NCBI RefSeq assembly: GCF_021530565.1
Contig: NZ_JAKGBI010000004.1
Location: 248,001-312,000, forward strand
Reading direction: 5' to 3'
Source of the DNA: Pseudoalteromonas sp. SMS1
GTDB taxonomy: Bacteria > Pseudomonadota > Gammaproteobacteria > Enterobacterales > Alteromonadaceae
Length of the DNA stretch: 64,000 nt
Shown here: piece by piece, positions 43,268 to 51,794 of the stretch
Position numbering within the stretch: the stretch's first letter is position 1
Layout: every line of letters begins with the position of its first letter
Notes under the pieces: generated by a model
Seen by the model: only the letters and a program-made list of their open reading frames with translations
The model's database searches: none
Told to the model about the DNA's origin: nothing
Program-made: the position numbers and the translations under genes

Positions 43268-43801
43268 ATGAACAAGGTTATCGCAATTCTAATCACCCTA
43301 TTATTAACAGCATGTGGCGGCGGATCTGGTGGGTCTGATGGGCAAAGTCAAACACCAAGCAGTACGACAAATACGACTAACACCACTGCTCAAGTCTCGA
43401 CAAATACGGATACGCAAGCTCAAACAGCGACTGAAGAGCAAGCAGCGGAAGAACAAGTCACTCAAGAGACAAACAGTGACGAAGGAATGGAAGCCGTTGT
43501 CGTTGACGAGAGTTTTGATTTCCAAACAGATGTGCCAGTGTCAGTATCAATAGGCCCAAATGTAGTAAGCAGCCGTGCGTTCATCAATATTTGTCAGCAA
43601 GATGCCACGCTCACAAACGATGATATGTGCTTTTTGAGAGCCCCGCTTGATAGCAATGGGCTAACAGTACAACTTTTATTACCCCACTCTGAACAAAAAC
43701 TGAAAGCTGAGATTTGGTATTACAGCACGAACACCGAGCCACTTGTTTATAACTGGGAATTTGATGGTACGGCGCAGCAGCAAGCATGGGTAATCAATTA
43801 A
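43268..43801 (+). CDS. Small lipoprotein downstream of LruC gene
   Basis: A 177-residue lipoprotein (LLLTACGGGSGG lipobox and Gly/Ser linker). A Thr/Gln/Glu-rich low-complexity spacer (residues ~30-75) precedes a small beta-rich end (VPVSVSIGPNVVSSRAFINI...CFLRAPLDSNGL). It starts nine bases after LruC with its own AGGAG. A role as outer-membrane partner of LruC is inference. Confidence 0.75.
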   Translation: MNKVIAILITLLLTACGGGSGGSDGQSQTPSSTTNTTNTTAQVSTNTDTQAQTATEEQAAEEQVTQETNSDEGMEAVVVDESFDFQTDVPVSVSIGPNVVSSRAFINICQQDATLTNDDMCFLRAPLDSNGLTVQLLLPHSEQKLKAEIWYYSTNTEPLVYNWEFDGTAQQQAWVIN

Positions 43802-44107
43802 TAAGCACCTAATTAACAAGTTTCGTGTTGACTCACGATAGTCCAACGTAAAGCATATCTCATCTTGAGGTATGCTTTTTTAAATAAATTAAAACAATAA
43901 TTTAAAATAAATTTTTAAAATTAACTCGACATTTACTGCCGTAAAAAATTAAATAGATCCACCTTGATAATATAAATAATTTAATTAAAATCCTGCTCGA
44001 TTATCATTATTAAGATATTAAAATCCTTTCCAAATATAATCAAAATAGCTCTACGGTTAATTGCATTAACAATTCGCGGAATGATAATAAACACTCAAAG
44101 GAAAAAT
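43802..44107. other. Intergenic region with terminator
   Basis: Contains the terminator at 43850-43882 and AT-rich promoter DNA for the next gene; no gene seen. Confidence 0.5.
43850..43882 (+). terminator. Terminator of the LruC operon
   Basis: AAAGCATATCTCA (43850-43862), loop TCT, TGAGGTATGCTTT (43866-43878), then T run; one wobble pair. Confidence 0.9.
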
Positions 44108-45130
44108 ATGAATAAACTAGCACTTACGATAAGTTCTCTTTTAGTAGCTAACTTCGCAGTAGCACAGCAGCAACCAATTTCAGGTGAGCATATACTCACT
44201 ATAGATTCACACTTAAATGGTATTGTGGAATCCGGTTCAGTACAAGAAATCACAATTACAGGTGACAAAGCGCATTTTTACGCCGAAACACTTAATCAGT
44301 TTGTCTCCGGCTCAACAGAACAAAATGGTAATGTGATAGATTTTAAACTGTCGGACAAAACCCCATCAAAAACCCAATATTTTCTTGGCCAAGTTGATAT
44401 CCAAGGAAACTACAGCGGCAGCTGGTTTGCAGCAAATGGCGAAAAAGGCGATTGGTCACTCAGCCCTGTTCAACCCAATGCAGCTACAAGCTGTAATGAC
44501 ATCCTCGCAGCAGGTTTAAGTCGCGGCGATGGGGTGTACGACTTGTACAATGCGTCGGGTGAAGTGGTCAGCATGTATTGTGATATGACCACAGACGGTG
44601 GCGGCTGGACGCTGGTAGGTAGCTACCCCAAAAACGAAGTTGGTGGTAAAAGCTCTATTAATCAGTATGGCGATATCCCAGAAACAGATCCAAATAACGT
44701 CACTAAACTTTGGTTATTTAAAGGCGATTTAAGTGTATTCTCTGATGTGAGAGAGCAAGTTAGTTGTGCCAGCGCCAATTGTGGTGGCGGATTCAATGTT
44801 TACGGTGTGAATTTCACTACCGCAGAGTTAGAACTCGTTCGATATACTTGGGGTTACAATGAGCGTGTTGACTTTATGCCACAACGCACAGACAAACCAA
44901 GCTGTACGAAGAGCCTCGAACCAGGCTCTGAAGTATTTCAAGGGTGTGTATCACCAAGTTATGTGTCGATGACAAGTACACATTCGATTGTGGGTTGGCA
45001 AGGCGATGTAAACGGCCATTATTGCTGGGTTGCTCGGGGGACGTACAAACCAGGCAGTAAGGGCTCTGGTCAATGTATAAACCGAGTAGAACCAAATGGT
45101 ACCCAATGGGCACTGCTTTGGATGCGCTAA
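44108..45130 (+). CDS. Secreted fibrinogen-like domain protein
   Basis: A 340-residue secreted protein. Signal peptide ends FAVAQQQ; a beta-rich N-terminal part (GEHILTIDSHLNG..., QYFLGQVDIQGNYSGSWFA) precedes the fibrinogen-like module, with SCNDILAAGLSRGDGVYDL and YCDMTTDGGGWTLVG. Paired cysteines (CASANC; CWVARG...C) are spaced as in secreted FReD proteins. It shares this module with 14352-15737 but lacks the lectin domain. Glycan binding is inference. ATG 44108 follows AAAGGA. A terminator follows. Confidence 0.8.
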   Translation: MNKLALTISSLLVANFAVAQQQPISGEHILTIDSHLNGIVESGSVQEITITGDKAHFYAETLNQFVSGSTEQNGNVIDFKLSDKTPSKTQYFLGQVDIQGNYSGSWFAANGEKGDWSLSPVQPNAATSCNDILAAGLSRGDGVYDLYNASGEVVSMYCDMTTDGGGWTLVGSYPKNEVGGKSSINQYGDIPETDPNNVTKLWLFKGDLSVFSDVREQVSCASANCGGGFNVYGVNFTTAELELVRYTWGYNERVDFMPQRTDKPSCTKSLEPGSEVFQGCVSPSYVSMTSTHSIVGWQGDVNGHYCWVARGTYKPGSKGSGQCINRVEPNGTQWALLWMR

Positions 45131-45528
45131 TCTGGCGTTAATTTAAAATGGGGACCCAATCGGTCCCTTTTTTGTTTCCAACTTCATATACCTCGAAACG
45201 TTACTCGAGTTTATTAATCCCCTCTTGCGTTCAAAGCAACACACACGCTGGTCACTGCAATGTGTCCCCTCATCATCACCTTGTATGATCCATACTGCAT
45301 TACGGGTAAAAAACGCCCCTACTTCAGTTTTGATGGAAGCACGCGCAATACAACATAACCACTTTCTTAAATCGTAACATCAAAGGTTTTTAACCTAAAA
45401 AAATAAAAAATTAGAAATAAAAATTCTAAAAAATAAATTTAATTTAAATATTATTATTTTAATTAATACTTTTGCATGATAAGTTAAAAACTCAGCAATC
45501 GAGCTGACATTCATAAAGGAGATATATG
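45131..45528. other. Intergenic region before RiPP-like gene
   Basis: Contains the 45151-45173 terminator. The 150 bp before the peptide gene are very AT-rich; no other gene seen. Confidence 0.5.
45151..45173 (+). terminator. Terminator of the fibrinogen-domain gene
   Basis: GGGACC (45151-45156), loop CAATC, GGTCCC (45162-45167), then TTTTTT. Confidence 0.9.
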
Positions 45529-45696
45529 ATGAAAAGCATTCAGCTAACCAAGAAAAAACTGAAAAAATTATCACTCGAGGACAAAGCAATCGCAACGGAA
45601 AATACTCCTGCGGTCGCAGGTGGTTTGTCCGCAGCGCTGTGTTTAACATATTCTTTTGACAGTTGTTGTACTATTCCTGAAAACAAGCCTCAATAA
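45529..45696 (+). CDS. Orphan double-glycine RiPP-type precursor peptide, 55 residues
   Basis: A lysine-rich leader (KSIQLTKKKLKKLS) with a TPAVAGG end: the Gly-Gly at residues 31-32 is the usual processing site. The remaining 23 residues form a putative core with Cys38, Cys46 and Cys47 and six Ser/Thr, suitable for thioether or disulfide rings. The layout is that of double-glycine natural-product precursors in Pseudoalteromonas and Bacteroidetes. A strong AAAGGAGAT ribosome site precedes ATG 45529 (ATG 45526 is also possible). No cyclase, dehydratase or peptidase-transporter is seen nearby, so modification in trans is needed. A hairpin follows. Confidence 0.75.
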   Translation: MKSIQLTKKKLKKLSLEDKAIATENTPAVAGGLSAALCLTYSFDSCCTIPENKPQ

Positions 45697-45722
45697 GCGG
45701 CTGTCACAGTTTATGACAAGTC

Positions 45723-45747
45723 GAAGTGGCATGCTCTGTGCCACTTC
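45723..45747. terminator. Hairpin between RiPP and TIM-barrel genes
   Basis: GAAGTGGCA (45723-45731), loop TGCTCTG, TGCCACTTC (45739-45747): perfect 9-bp stem, no T run. Confidence 0.5.
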
Positions 45748-45766
45748 TTCGGGTTAAAAATAGAAC

Positions 45767-46792
45767 TTATTTGGGCGCCAATTTACAGCGTATTTTAGCC
45801 AGCTTATGTTGCGTAAAGTCATAGGCTTGTTGAGCAATTTGGTAAGCATTTGGATAGCTATTAGGTTCATCGACCTCTGGTACCCAAAACTTACGTCTGC
45901 TCAATCTGAGTCCATGATCAAACGCCCCTACAGCGTTAAAAATTTCAACGGCAATCGGACCGTCGAATCGTGACAAAATGGGGGTAAAAATTCCCTCCCA
46001 AGGTAACCAACAATTTACGAGATCTCCCCTATCCGGTGGAGAAGCTTGTGCATAATGTAATCGCCCTTGATCCGCAATATAGTCAATCTGCGCTTTAAAC
46101 ACCTCAGGACCATCACCATCCAGTGTCTCTTGCGCACTGTCCAGAACGACACCTACCGTAGGATCATCAATCCCATCCAAAAAGGTGATCAACTGCGCCA
46201 ATTTATTTGGCCCCGGCGTTTCCCAATGACTAATAGGCTCAATAGCTAACTTAACCCCTTTTACAGCAGCGTACTGCCCCAATGTCACAAAGCTTTGTTG
46301 CGCTATTTTATATCTGGCTTCAAGTTCGTCCTGTAACTTATCACTCCACACCGATTCACCATTTGGTGCGCGAAAAACAAAGCCCCCATAGGGGATCACC
46401 AGTGGCCCCATCATAATTTCGCCACCCAGTGCAGCAGTAATGTCGATACGAGACTTTAAGTATTCAATCCCATCTGCACGGATCTTTGCACATGATGAAC
46501 TCGGGTCACAATCAGGCGTAGCCCCAACATTCGTAGCGACCTTGATACGTGAAAACCCTTCATCATTCATGCGCTTACGAAAAGCAATGTAAGCTTCAAG
46601 CTCTTGTTGGTAAGACGGAAAAGCGAATGCGGTTGTAGCTTCTCTACCGGGATGAAACTCAAAGCCGGTATAACCCATTTCAACCAAGCGGCGGATATGC
46701 ACCATGGCTTGGTCTAAAAATATCGGATCTTCGATAGAAAAATTTGACCCAAACATAAAAAAGCTGAAGTACATATCTGTATTTTGTTGCAT
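45767..46792 (-). CDS. Sugar phosphate isomerase/epimerase-type TIM-barrel protein
   Basis: 341 residues, xylose-isomerase-like TIM barrel. It opens SFFMFGSNFSIEDP; GYTGFEFHPGRE, KVATNVGA, LAIEPISHWETPG, GVVLDSAQETLDG and IAVEIFNAVG are barrel strands with acidic residues suited to metal binding. No signal peptide. Such enzymes epimerise keto-sugars or work on 3-keto-glycosides; the substrate is not known. It is the last gene of the GMC operon, 21 bp after iolE-like. Confidence 0.8.
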   Translation of the reverse strand: MQQNTDMYFSFFMFGSNFSIEDPIFLDQAMVHIRRLVEMGYTGFEFHPGREATTAFAFPSYQQELEAYIAFRKRMNDEGFSRIKVATNVGATPDCDPSSSCAKIRADGIEYLKSRIDITAALGGEIMMGPLVIPYGGFVFRAPNGESVWSDKLQDELEARYKIAQQSFVTLGQYAAVKGVKLAIEPISHWETPGPNKLAQLITFLDGIDDPTVGVVLDSAQETLDGDGPEVFKAQIDYIADQGRLHYAQASPPDRGDLVNCWLPWEGIFTPILSRFDGPIAVEIFNAVGAFDHGLRLSRRKFWVPEVDEPNSYPNAYQIAQQAYDFTQHKLAKIRCKLAPK

Positions 46793-46813
46793 AAGAACAA
46801 TTCCCTTTGAGAT

Positions 46814-47731
46814 TTACAGGCCTGTTACTTCTTGCAAATACTTACGTGCCATCTGAGCATAAAGCAAAGGATTCGCATTGGCTGGGTTTTGCTCTGCTTC
46901 GACGATTAGCCAACCAGCAAAGTTTTTGTCTGCAAGTGCTTGCAGAATTTCTTTAAAATCAAGGCAGCCTGCAGGGTCACCTGGTACGGTAAATACGCCG
47001 CGTAAAATTGCTTCTTTGAACGATAAGTCATTCGCAAGGCTGTAATCCATGACATCCTTGCGGATATTTTTTAAATGTACATGTTTAATACGCGACCCGT
47101 ACAGATTGATAAACTCCAAGTTGTCCCCGCCAGCAAACAATAAATGCCCGGTGTCTAAGCAAAAGTGTACACAGTTTGGATCCGTCAATTCAGCAAGTTT
47201 GGCAATCGCATCCATCGTCATCACCCCAGTGCCCATGTGGTGGTGGTAGCACATCGTAATGCCCTGACAATTTGCTTTATGACCAAGTTCGTTTAACCCA
47301 TCAGCGAGCCTGCGCCATTGATCTTCGTTAAATTTAGGCGCATTTGGCACCAGTGCGATCGGCTGCTGGTGTGAAGATCCCCCTAATTCAGCCAGTACCA
47401 AATCACCGCTTTGCATCTGTTTTAAGAACTTAATTTCCTTTTCAAAGCTCTCGAATGTTTGCTGATGCATATCATTAATTGTAAAGTAAGTGCTTACCCA
47501 CGGCTCTGAAATTTTAAGTCCTCTAAGGTCTAATGCCTGCTTTAGCGCCTCAGGATCAGACGGATATTTATGACCTCGGCTGCACCCTTCAAAGCCTGCC
47601 AACGCCATTTCGCTTACAATTTGCTCAAATGGAATGCCTGTGTCTATATCCAAAAAGTCATCATTTACCCAACCTGTCGGTGTAATACCAAACTTCACTG
47701 TGTTTGTTGGAAACATGGTTGTTCTGCTCAT
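46814..47731 (-). CDS. iolE: IolE-like inosose dehydratase/isomerase
   Basis: 305 residues, close in pattern to myo-inosose-2 dehydratase: VKFGITPTGWVNDD, GFEGCSRGHKYPSDPEAL, SEPWVSTYFT, CYHHHMGTGVMT, CLDTGHLLFAG, HVHLKNIRKDV and VFTVPGDPAGCLDF. It would dehydrate a keto-cyclitol or related keto-sugar with a metal ion. No other inositol genes are present, so the substrate may be an oxidised sugar supplied by the GMC enzyme (inference). Confidence 0.85.
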   Translation of the reverse strand: MSRTTMFPTNTVKFGITPTGWVNDDFLDIDTGIPFEQIVSEMALAGFEGCSRGHKYPSDPEALKQALDLRGLKISEPWVSTYFTINDMHQQTFESFEKEIKFLKQMQSGDLVLAELGGSSHQQPIALVPNAPKFNEDQWRRLADGLNELGHKANCQGITMCYHHHMGTGVMTMDAIAKLAELTDPNCVHFCLDTGHLLFAGGDNLEFINLYGSRIKHVHLKNIRKDVMDYSLANDLSFKEAILRGVFTVPGDPAGCLDFKEILQALADKNFAGWLIVEAEQNPANANPLLYAQMARKYLQEVTGL

Positions 47732-47787
47732 CTTAAACTCCCTGTTGGTGATCGTGTATTTAGCTAGCCAAAACTCCCTAACGCCTA

Positions 47788-48300
47788 TTAGCTAGTGTGA
47801 TTAAAAGGCTTAAACTGCCAACAATTGTCAAAATTGATGCTCGGTGGCAAGCTCCAAGAACCATATCCTGGCCCCTTAGCACCTGACGGATTGGCATCAA
47901 TCGCTTGCCAAAGTAGTCCTTCCGCATAGGAAGCTGAGCTGACAAAGAAGGTCACATCTTCATCACTCATGCCGTACGTCTCGCGCCAAAACTGGGCCAT
48001 TTGATACCATGTCCCCGTATACCAAAGCTTGATGATATTACGCGCCACTGGCCCGAACTTTTCATTGCCGATAATGTGCTTTCGCAGCGCTTCATTAAAT
48101 GCCTCATGATCTGTGGCAGCCTCGTAAATAGCGGCAAAAATTGAAAGTAACTCGTCTACCATCACACAACCGACAATGCGAGTTAACGTATCGTAATAGC
48201 TTTGTACCTGACCAGTGCCATTGAGCGAATAGGCATTAAAATCTGTCAAAGCGCCTGATAGTTCTATAAACTGTTGAATTTGATAAGCTTGATTTGTCAT
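47788..48300 (-). CDS. FAD-SLDH-type small subunit (gluconate/sorbitol dehydrogenase accessory)
   Basis: 170 residues. The pattern (YYDTLTRIVGCVM, FAAIYEAATDHEAFNEALRK, IIKLWYTGTWYQM, SASYAEGLLWQAID and PGYGSW) fits the FAD-SLDH small subunit of GMC-type sugar dehydrogenases. Such subunits normally carry a Tat signal to export the pair; this one has none. It should partner the GMC enzyme encoded two genes upstream. ATG 48300 overlaps the previous stop by four bases (ATGA). Confidence 0.8.
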   Translation of the reverse strand: MTNQAYQIQQFIELSGALTDFNAYSLNGTGQVQSYYDTLTRIVGCVMVDELLSIFAAIYEAATDHEAFNEALRKHIIGNEKFGPVARNIIKLWYTGTWYQMAQFWRETYGMSDEDVTFFVSSASYAEGLLWQAIDANPSGAKGPGYGSWSLPPSINFDNCWQFKPFNHTS

Positions 48301-49430
48301 GACATCTTCTCCGAGGGACATTGCGCTTGCTTGTCTTTCGAGGGCTGTTCATAGGCCATCTCAAAAGTCGGCCCACCGTGGTATTCAGAGTCACTGGGAA
48401 TTGGGTTACGGATCAATTGGCTTGCATGTTCCTTTAATCTAAACATGCCACATACCGCTCCCAATAAAAGATCCTGTTCCCCTTTGAATGCTTTATTGAC
48501 CGTCGACAGAAATTGCTGATAGTTATGATTAAACGCACATGCAGCCGCATAAATTTGAGAACCTTTTGGATAATCTTTCAGTTTCGGGTTTCGTTTAATC
48601 GGATAAACTTTGTCAAAATCTACTTCAAACTTATTACCAGATGGCTTGCCTGGTTGGTCACCTACTCGATAAAATTGACCATGCTTTAATTGCTCGAACC
48701 GATAGTAATGAGAAATTTCACCTTCTGAGTCAAAAATCTCATGACCATGCCCTTCTCCTTGTTCAATGATCAGTGACAACGCTCGAAAAGCACTGTCTTT
48801 GTCTGTAACCTTAACAATCTGCCCGCCACCAGAGTAATAGTACTCATTTGAAACCTGCAAACTTGGATCCCCAGTAAAGATGGTTTCTCCGCGTTGATTG
48901 GCCTGTTCTTCTAAATATTCAATCCCCTCTTTAATGGCCGTATAAAAATCACCAATGCTGTAAAAACTGTACTCAGGTGCACTTTTGGGCTTCACTGCTC
49001 TTAGCTGAAATGCGTGATGATTTGAGCGCGCCAAGCAGCCTTTGGGGCCGCTATACGTAGTGTCCTTTGACGTTTTCGAAGGCCGCTCTATTCTTAAGAA
49101 AGTCTCTAGCGTATCGGGTGAAAACTTATCAATGGACACAGAAAAATCAGTTTCCCCATCAGGTAGTCGTGTTGGAAAGTCGGGAACAAACCCAACAGCA
49201 GTAAGATCCGGATTTTTTCCTAGTGCATTTAATACGTTAGCAGATAACGTCATATGCAGCATCTCTTCGACTAGCACAGCACGAATGGCCGCCGCCGCTT
49301 CTAGGTTGGTTTCAGGGTGTATGCTATACAGCGCCGTAAGATAGGGCGGTATGGTCGCATGCTCCAGTTGAATTGCCGCGTCTAACATATCGTGTAAATC
49401 GTCTATATTATTGATAATGCGATCATTCAT
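48297..49430 (-). CDS. Ferritin-like (VioB/StaD/RebD-type) protein
   Basis: 377 residues. The N-terminal ferritin-like domain has LEHATIPPYLTALYSI (Glu23, His24) and VEEMLHM (Glu55/Glu56, His59), diiron-type ligands, plus EQGEGHGHE later. This is the ferritin-like domain found in iminophenyl-pyruvate dimer synthases such as VioB. A role as an oxidase partner for the flavoprotein is inference; this is not a violacein cluster. ATG 49430 overlaps the GMC stop by eight bases and has an AGGGAG site. Confidence 0.8.
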   Translation of the reverse strand: MNDRIINNIDDLHDMLDAAIQLEHATIPPYLTALYSIHPETNLEAAAAIRAVLVEEMLHMTLSANVLNALGKNPDLTAVGFVPDFPTRLPDGETDFSVSIDKFSPDTLETFLRIERPSKTSKDTTYSGPKGCLARSNHHAFQLRAVKPKSAPEYSFYSIGDFYTAIKEGIEYLEEQANQRGETIFTGDPSLQVSNEYYYSGGGQIVKVTDKDSAFRALSLIIEQGEGHGHEIFDSEGEISHYYRFEQLKHGQFYRVGDQPGKPSGNKFEVDFDKVYPIKRNPKLKDYPKGSQIYAAACAFNHNYQQFLSTVNKAFKGEQDLLLGAVCGMFRLKEHASQLIRNPIPSDSEYHGGPTFEMAYEQPSKDKQAQCPSEKMS

Positions 49431-51348
49431 TTTCAGCTCCCTTTGCCATTTTATAGTCGGAGTCCATGACAACACCAACAGAGTAACGGCTTAATTCTTC
49501 GATGATATGCTCGCTCGTTTTATAGCACAGCGCCGCCAAAGTAAGCGTTGTATTTGACGTGCCGATACTGGGCATACTGCCTGAACCAATTAAATATAAA
49601 TTGTTGTGATCCCAGGCCTTTTGGTTTTCATCAACGACAGAGTTCAAAGCGCTTGTGCCCATGACATGTGTCCCAGAAAAGTGGTTTCCACCTCTGAAGT
49701 AGTAGTCTTCCCCTTCATGACTAAAGTATCCGTAGTCCAAAGGCGAATATTTTGAATAATCTTGCGCGCCCAGTCTCTGAAAAAACACCTTGGATGTATG
49801 CCTCGAATAGGCAATACCTGCTTTAGAGTAGTCGGACAACTGATAATTAATAATGGGTCGCTGATTCCCCAAAGCATCTAAATACTTGTTATCTACCGTC
49901 ACGCAATTACTTTCCTGCGCTGGCTGCTCCACCATAAACGCAAACAGCAGCTGATTTGAAATTCTATCTACCACACTTTGACGTAATTCACGGCCAAATT
50001 TATTCTCTTCATCCACCAGCGTTTCGACATCTGAAAAAGGCGACCCGGTGGCCCAACCCCAACCATCATTGTGAATATCTACCCCAAATGGAGCTTGCGT
50101 TTTGCGACTGGCGCCATATCTAAAGTCAGCAATACCTGACGTACACTTGGTCCCACGCATGGTACCCGCTGCCTGAGGTAACAATCCCCAAGCAAGCAAG
50201 TACGTATGATCCATCAAATTTTTCCCCATAAGACCACTGGAACTTGGCAATTGTGAGGCCAACATTAAGCGTGCATTTTCAATTGCATTGGTCGCTAAAA
50301 TAAACCGTTTACCTTGCACTTGATGCACCGTGTGCTCTGTTGAATTAGTCGAAGAGTAATGTTTAAATTCTATGTGTTTTATGCTGTTATCATGCTCATT
50401 GACCACCACTTTGCTCGCCACAGCTTGAGGTAAAAAATCCAATCTCCCCGTTTTGGCCGCCGCGGTGAGTGTTTTTCGCGCATCATACTTTGCTTGTACG
50501 GGGCAAATCGGGACGCAATTGTTGTTTCCTTGACAACGACCACCTTGCTCAACTTGGTAAGTACTTAACGCCCCCACTGGTTTAAAGCCTTGGCCATCAT
50601 TGTAACGTGCGTTCGGCACGCCATTTCGGCCTTGCGGAAAAGGTCTAACTTTGACGGTATGGGTTTCACCTGCCAATTCAAATTCAGTCCCATCTACCCC
50701 CTGTGCAACAAGCTTGTCTAAATATGAAGGGGGTAAACCATGCATCGGATAGACATAATCAGGTTCATATTTGATGCCGTAAAAACCCTGCTCTTCCACG
50801 TTTGCTGATACTCCAATCTCGCGTTCTGCCAACTGATAGTAAGGCATTAGATCTTCGTAATTGATTGGCCAATCAAGCCCCACGCCATAAGTGCTTTTGA
50901 TAGCGAAATCATCCGGTAACATGCGTAAAATTTTGGCCTCCCAATGCATAGTTGTACCGCCAGTGACTCGTGTATAGGTACTATCTAAGGCCAAAGGGCC
51001 ATTTTGGACCAAGTACCCTTTAGCATCGACAACCCCAGGTTTCAATTTGCTCACATCAGTCGACCGTGGCATTCTGGCATTGGGGTTATCGGGGTACGGA
51101 GAGTTGTTGTCTTTAGATGCATTTGCGTAATAAGTGCTCAGGTAAGATCTAAACCCTTTGTATGTCATATCTTTGGCTGGTGCGGCTTCGAGCATCAATA
51201 CGTTGAAACCTTTAGCTGTAAGTTCTTTGGCGGTGATTGCCCCACTGATCCCTGACCCTACGATTACGGCGTCGTACTTCCCATCGGCCGAATTTTGAAC
51301 TGCTGTGTCAGGCGTTACTTGTTTCATTGTTGAATTTGCTTCACTCAT
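49423..51348 (-). CDS. GMC-family FAD dehydrogenase with a Cys cluster
   Basis: 641 residues. The FAD motif GSGISG is at 31-36; Cys272, Cys278 and Cys282 (C-x5-C-x3-C in CQGNNNCVPIC) form an iron-sulfur-type motif like that of FAD glucose dehydrogenases. The C-terminal GGNHFSGTHVMG and NNLYLIGSGSMPSIGTSNTT carry the catalytic His/Asn region. No Tat or Sec signal is seen, which is unusual for the family. Sugar or glycoside oxidation, perhaps at C3, is likely. ATG 51348 was chosen for GGGAAG; an earlier start near 51390 is possible. First gene of the operon. Confidence 0.85.
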   Translation of the reverse strand: MSEANSTMKQVTPDTAVQNSADGKYDAVIVGSGISGAITAKELTAKGFNVLMLEAAPAKDMTYKGFRSYLSTYYANASKDNNSPYPDNPNARMPRSTDVSKLKPGVVDAKGYLVQNGPLALDSTYTRVTGGTTMHWEAKILRMLPDDFAIKSTYGVGLDWPINYEDLMPYYQLAEREIGVSANVEEQGFYGIKYEPDYVYPMHGLPPSYLDKLVAQGVDGTEFELAGETHTVKVRPFPQGRNGVPNARYNDGQGFKPVGALSTYQVEQGGRCQGNNNCVPICPVQAKYDARKTLTAAAKTGRLDFLPQAVASKVVVNEHDNSIKHIEFKHYSSTNSTEHTVHQVQGKRFILATNAIENARLMLASQLPSSSGLMGKNLMDHTYLLAWGLLPQAAGTMRGTKCTSGIADFRYGASRKTQAPFGVDIHNDGWGWATGSPFSDVETLVDEENKFGRELRQSVVDRISNQLLFAFMVEQPAQESNCVTVDNKYLDALGNQRPIINYQLSDYSKAGIAYSRHTSKVFFQRLGAQDYSKYSPLDYGYFSHEGEDYYFRGGNHFSGTHVMGTSALNSVVDENQKAWDHNNLYLIGSGSMPSIGTSNTTLTLAALCYKTSEHIIEELSRYSVGVVMDSDYKMAKGAENE

Positions 51349-51794
51349 ACAAGTCTTCCCGCTGTAATCCATTAACAATAGCATTAACATTCAAGCTAAA
51401 TTTCAGTGTAGCAGATAATTTAAAACGCAAATAAAAAACTAAAACCCGCAGTGTATGATTTTAAACAAGTCCAAAAACCGTCTCTAAATTCAGTAAATTT
51501 GTTCAAAAAATGCTTAAAATAGTGTAAAAATTCAATTTTAATAAAAAATCATTATTTCTTCCTGTTTCAAAATGGAAGATTAAAATACTTTTCTTCACAA
51601 ATTAACCACTTGTTAAAAAAACTTAAATATTGCCGTGTGGAGCTATGTTTTGCGTATATACTTCCTGTTGCGCTGCTGCGCGATATAACGGATTGCCAAT
51701 GTGAGACATTGAGTGCGTTTAAAAAATGGTTGTATGTTTGGCTTCTCACACAGACATTCCGAGAATTTCAACCTGATTAACTCTTGGAAAACTT
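51349..51794. other. Divergent promoter region
   Basis: About 445 AT-rich bases between the GMC operon and the glucoamylase gene, with no gene and no clear operator; probably holds both promoters. Confidence 0.5.
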
